From NCBI GenBank assembly GCA_903959115.1, contig CAJBVU010000025.1:1-7046 (forward strand): a DNA stretch of 7,046 bases, read 5' to 3'. Source of the stretch: an uncultured Bacteroidota bacterium (GTDB lineage Bacteria; Bacteroidota; Bacteroidia; NS11-12g; UBA955). Shown piece by piece: positions 6,486-7,046 of this stretch; position 1 is the stretch's first letter, and every line of letters starts with the position of its first letter. The translations under genes were made by a program, and so were the position numbers. The notes below the pieces were generated by a model, which had not been told where the DNA came from, made no database searches, and worked only from the letters and a program-made list of their open reading frames with translations.

Positions 6486-7046
6486 ATGAGAGTTTTGTTT
6501 ATCTTTTTGAGTTTGCTTGCTTATGATGTTTTGCATGCACAGGTAGTGATTAAGGGTCGGGTTATGGATTTATCGAGTCGTAAACCCTTATCTAATGTGA
6601 GTGTGAGTGTAGATAAGTCTACCGATAAAGTGCTAACAGCCGCTGATGGTAGTTTTGTGATTCAAGGATTGGAGCCAGGGTTTCACACGGTTACGGCCCA
6701 GTTGGAGGGGTATGAAAATGAATCTTCTTCTGAAATGTTGTTTACGTACGACAAATCGCCGGATGTTGTAATTGAGATGCAGTCGTTGTCGCAAGGTATC
6801 GGCGAAGTCAATATTCGCAAAACCAATTTACAGCGTAGAGAGGCGGAAAGTCCGGTATCATCACAGAAATTGAGTATTCGAGAGATTGAGCGCAATCCGG
6901 GTGGAAACAGAGATATTAGTAAAATTATTCAGAGTTTGCCGGGTGTAATTAGCATTCCAGGGTTCAGAAATGACGTGGTGATTCGCGGTGGTTCGCCTTC
7001 AGAGAACAAGTTTTATCTCGATGGGATAGAGATTCCTATCATTAAT
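6486..7046 (+). CDS. TonB-dependent outer membrane receptor, N-terminal part (runs off the window)
   Basis: The frame is open from ATG 6486 to the window edge, giving 187 residues. Residues 1-18 are a likely Sec signal peptide: MR, a hydrophobic core FIFLSLLAYDVL, and probable cleavage after HA. Residues 20-98 look like a carboxypeptidase-like regulatory domain (IKGRVMD, KPLSNVSVSV, ADGSFVIQGLEPGFHTV, GYE), the Ig-like module that often precedes Bacteroidota receptors. From about residue 120 the TonB plug domain begins, with ISKIIQSLPGV, DVVIRGG and KFYLDGIEIP. The beta-barrel, which should follow for several hundred residues, lies outside the window. Such proteins import a ligand across the outer membrane using TonB energy; the ligand cannot be told from this part. 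No SusD partner is visible. The gene is divergent from secA, so it is a separate transcription unit. The start fits because the signal peptide begins directly at this ATG. Confidence 0.92.
   Translation, partial: MRVLFIFLSLLAYDVLHAQVVIKGRVMDLSSRKPLSNVSVSVDKSTDKVLTAADGSFVIQGLEPGFHTVTAQLEGYENESSSEMLFTYDKSPDVVIEMQSLSQGIGEVNIRKTNLQRREAESPVSSQKLSIREIERNPGGNRDISKIIQSLPGVISIPGFRNDVVIRGGSPSENKFYLDGIEIPIIN

Noticed and set aside
6683..6895. 70-codon minus-strand frame opposite the receptor gene
   Set aside because: It is antisense to the regulatory and plug domains of a recognisable TonB-dependent receptor.

Overview
The window looks like an ordinary housekeeping stretch of a Bacteroidota chromosome. 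The evidence is a long SecA (1111 aa, with an extra segment between the first nucleotide-binding domain and the preprotein cross-linking domain), a TonB-dependent receptor that begins with a carboxypeptidase-like regulatory domain, a small Cys-rich DUF5522-type protein, and starts without clear Shine-Dalgarno sequences. I cannot place it more finely than the phylum.

Layout: four genes lie on the minus strand and are transcribed right to left as secA, a 69-codon Cys-rich gene, purH, then pyrD. The small gene overlaps the end of secA by 19 bases. It is 66 bases from purH, and purH is 65 bases from pyrD, so one transcript could carry all four, though this is not proven. At the right end, a TonB-dependent receptor gene starts on the plus strand and runs off the window after 187 codons. 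SecA and this receptor are divergent, with a 198-base shared upstream region between them. The left 121 bases, beyond the pyrD stop, contain no convincing gene.

Functions: SecA drives export of unfolded proteins through SecYEG. PurH catalyses the last two steps to IMP, and PyrD is the quinone-linked step of UMP synthesis. The receptor is itself a predicted Sec substrate because it has a signal peptide. I see no mechanistic link among the minus-strand genes beyond growth-related housekeeping roles.

I did not find a new multi-gene system, mobile element, CRISPR array, tRNA or rRNA. The points worth a second look are regulatory. A sigma-54-like -24/-12 element (GG-N10-GC) and a perfect interrupted palindrome lie upstream of secA. 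A 12-base motif beside that element recurs at the far left edge. purH has a GTG start that overlaps the stop of a 13-codon upstream reading frame, and a 7-bp perfect hairpin lies just before that frame. The small Cys-rich gene is embedded at the secA tail.
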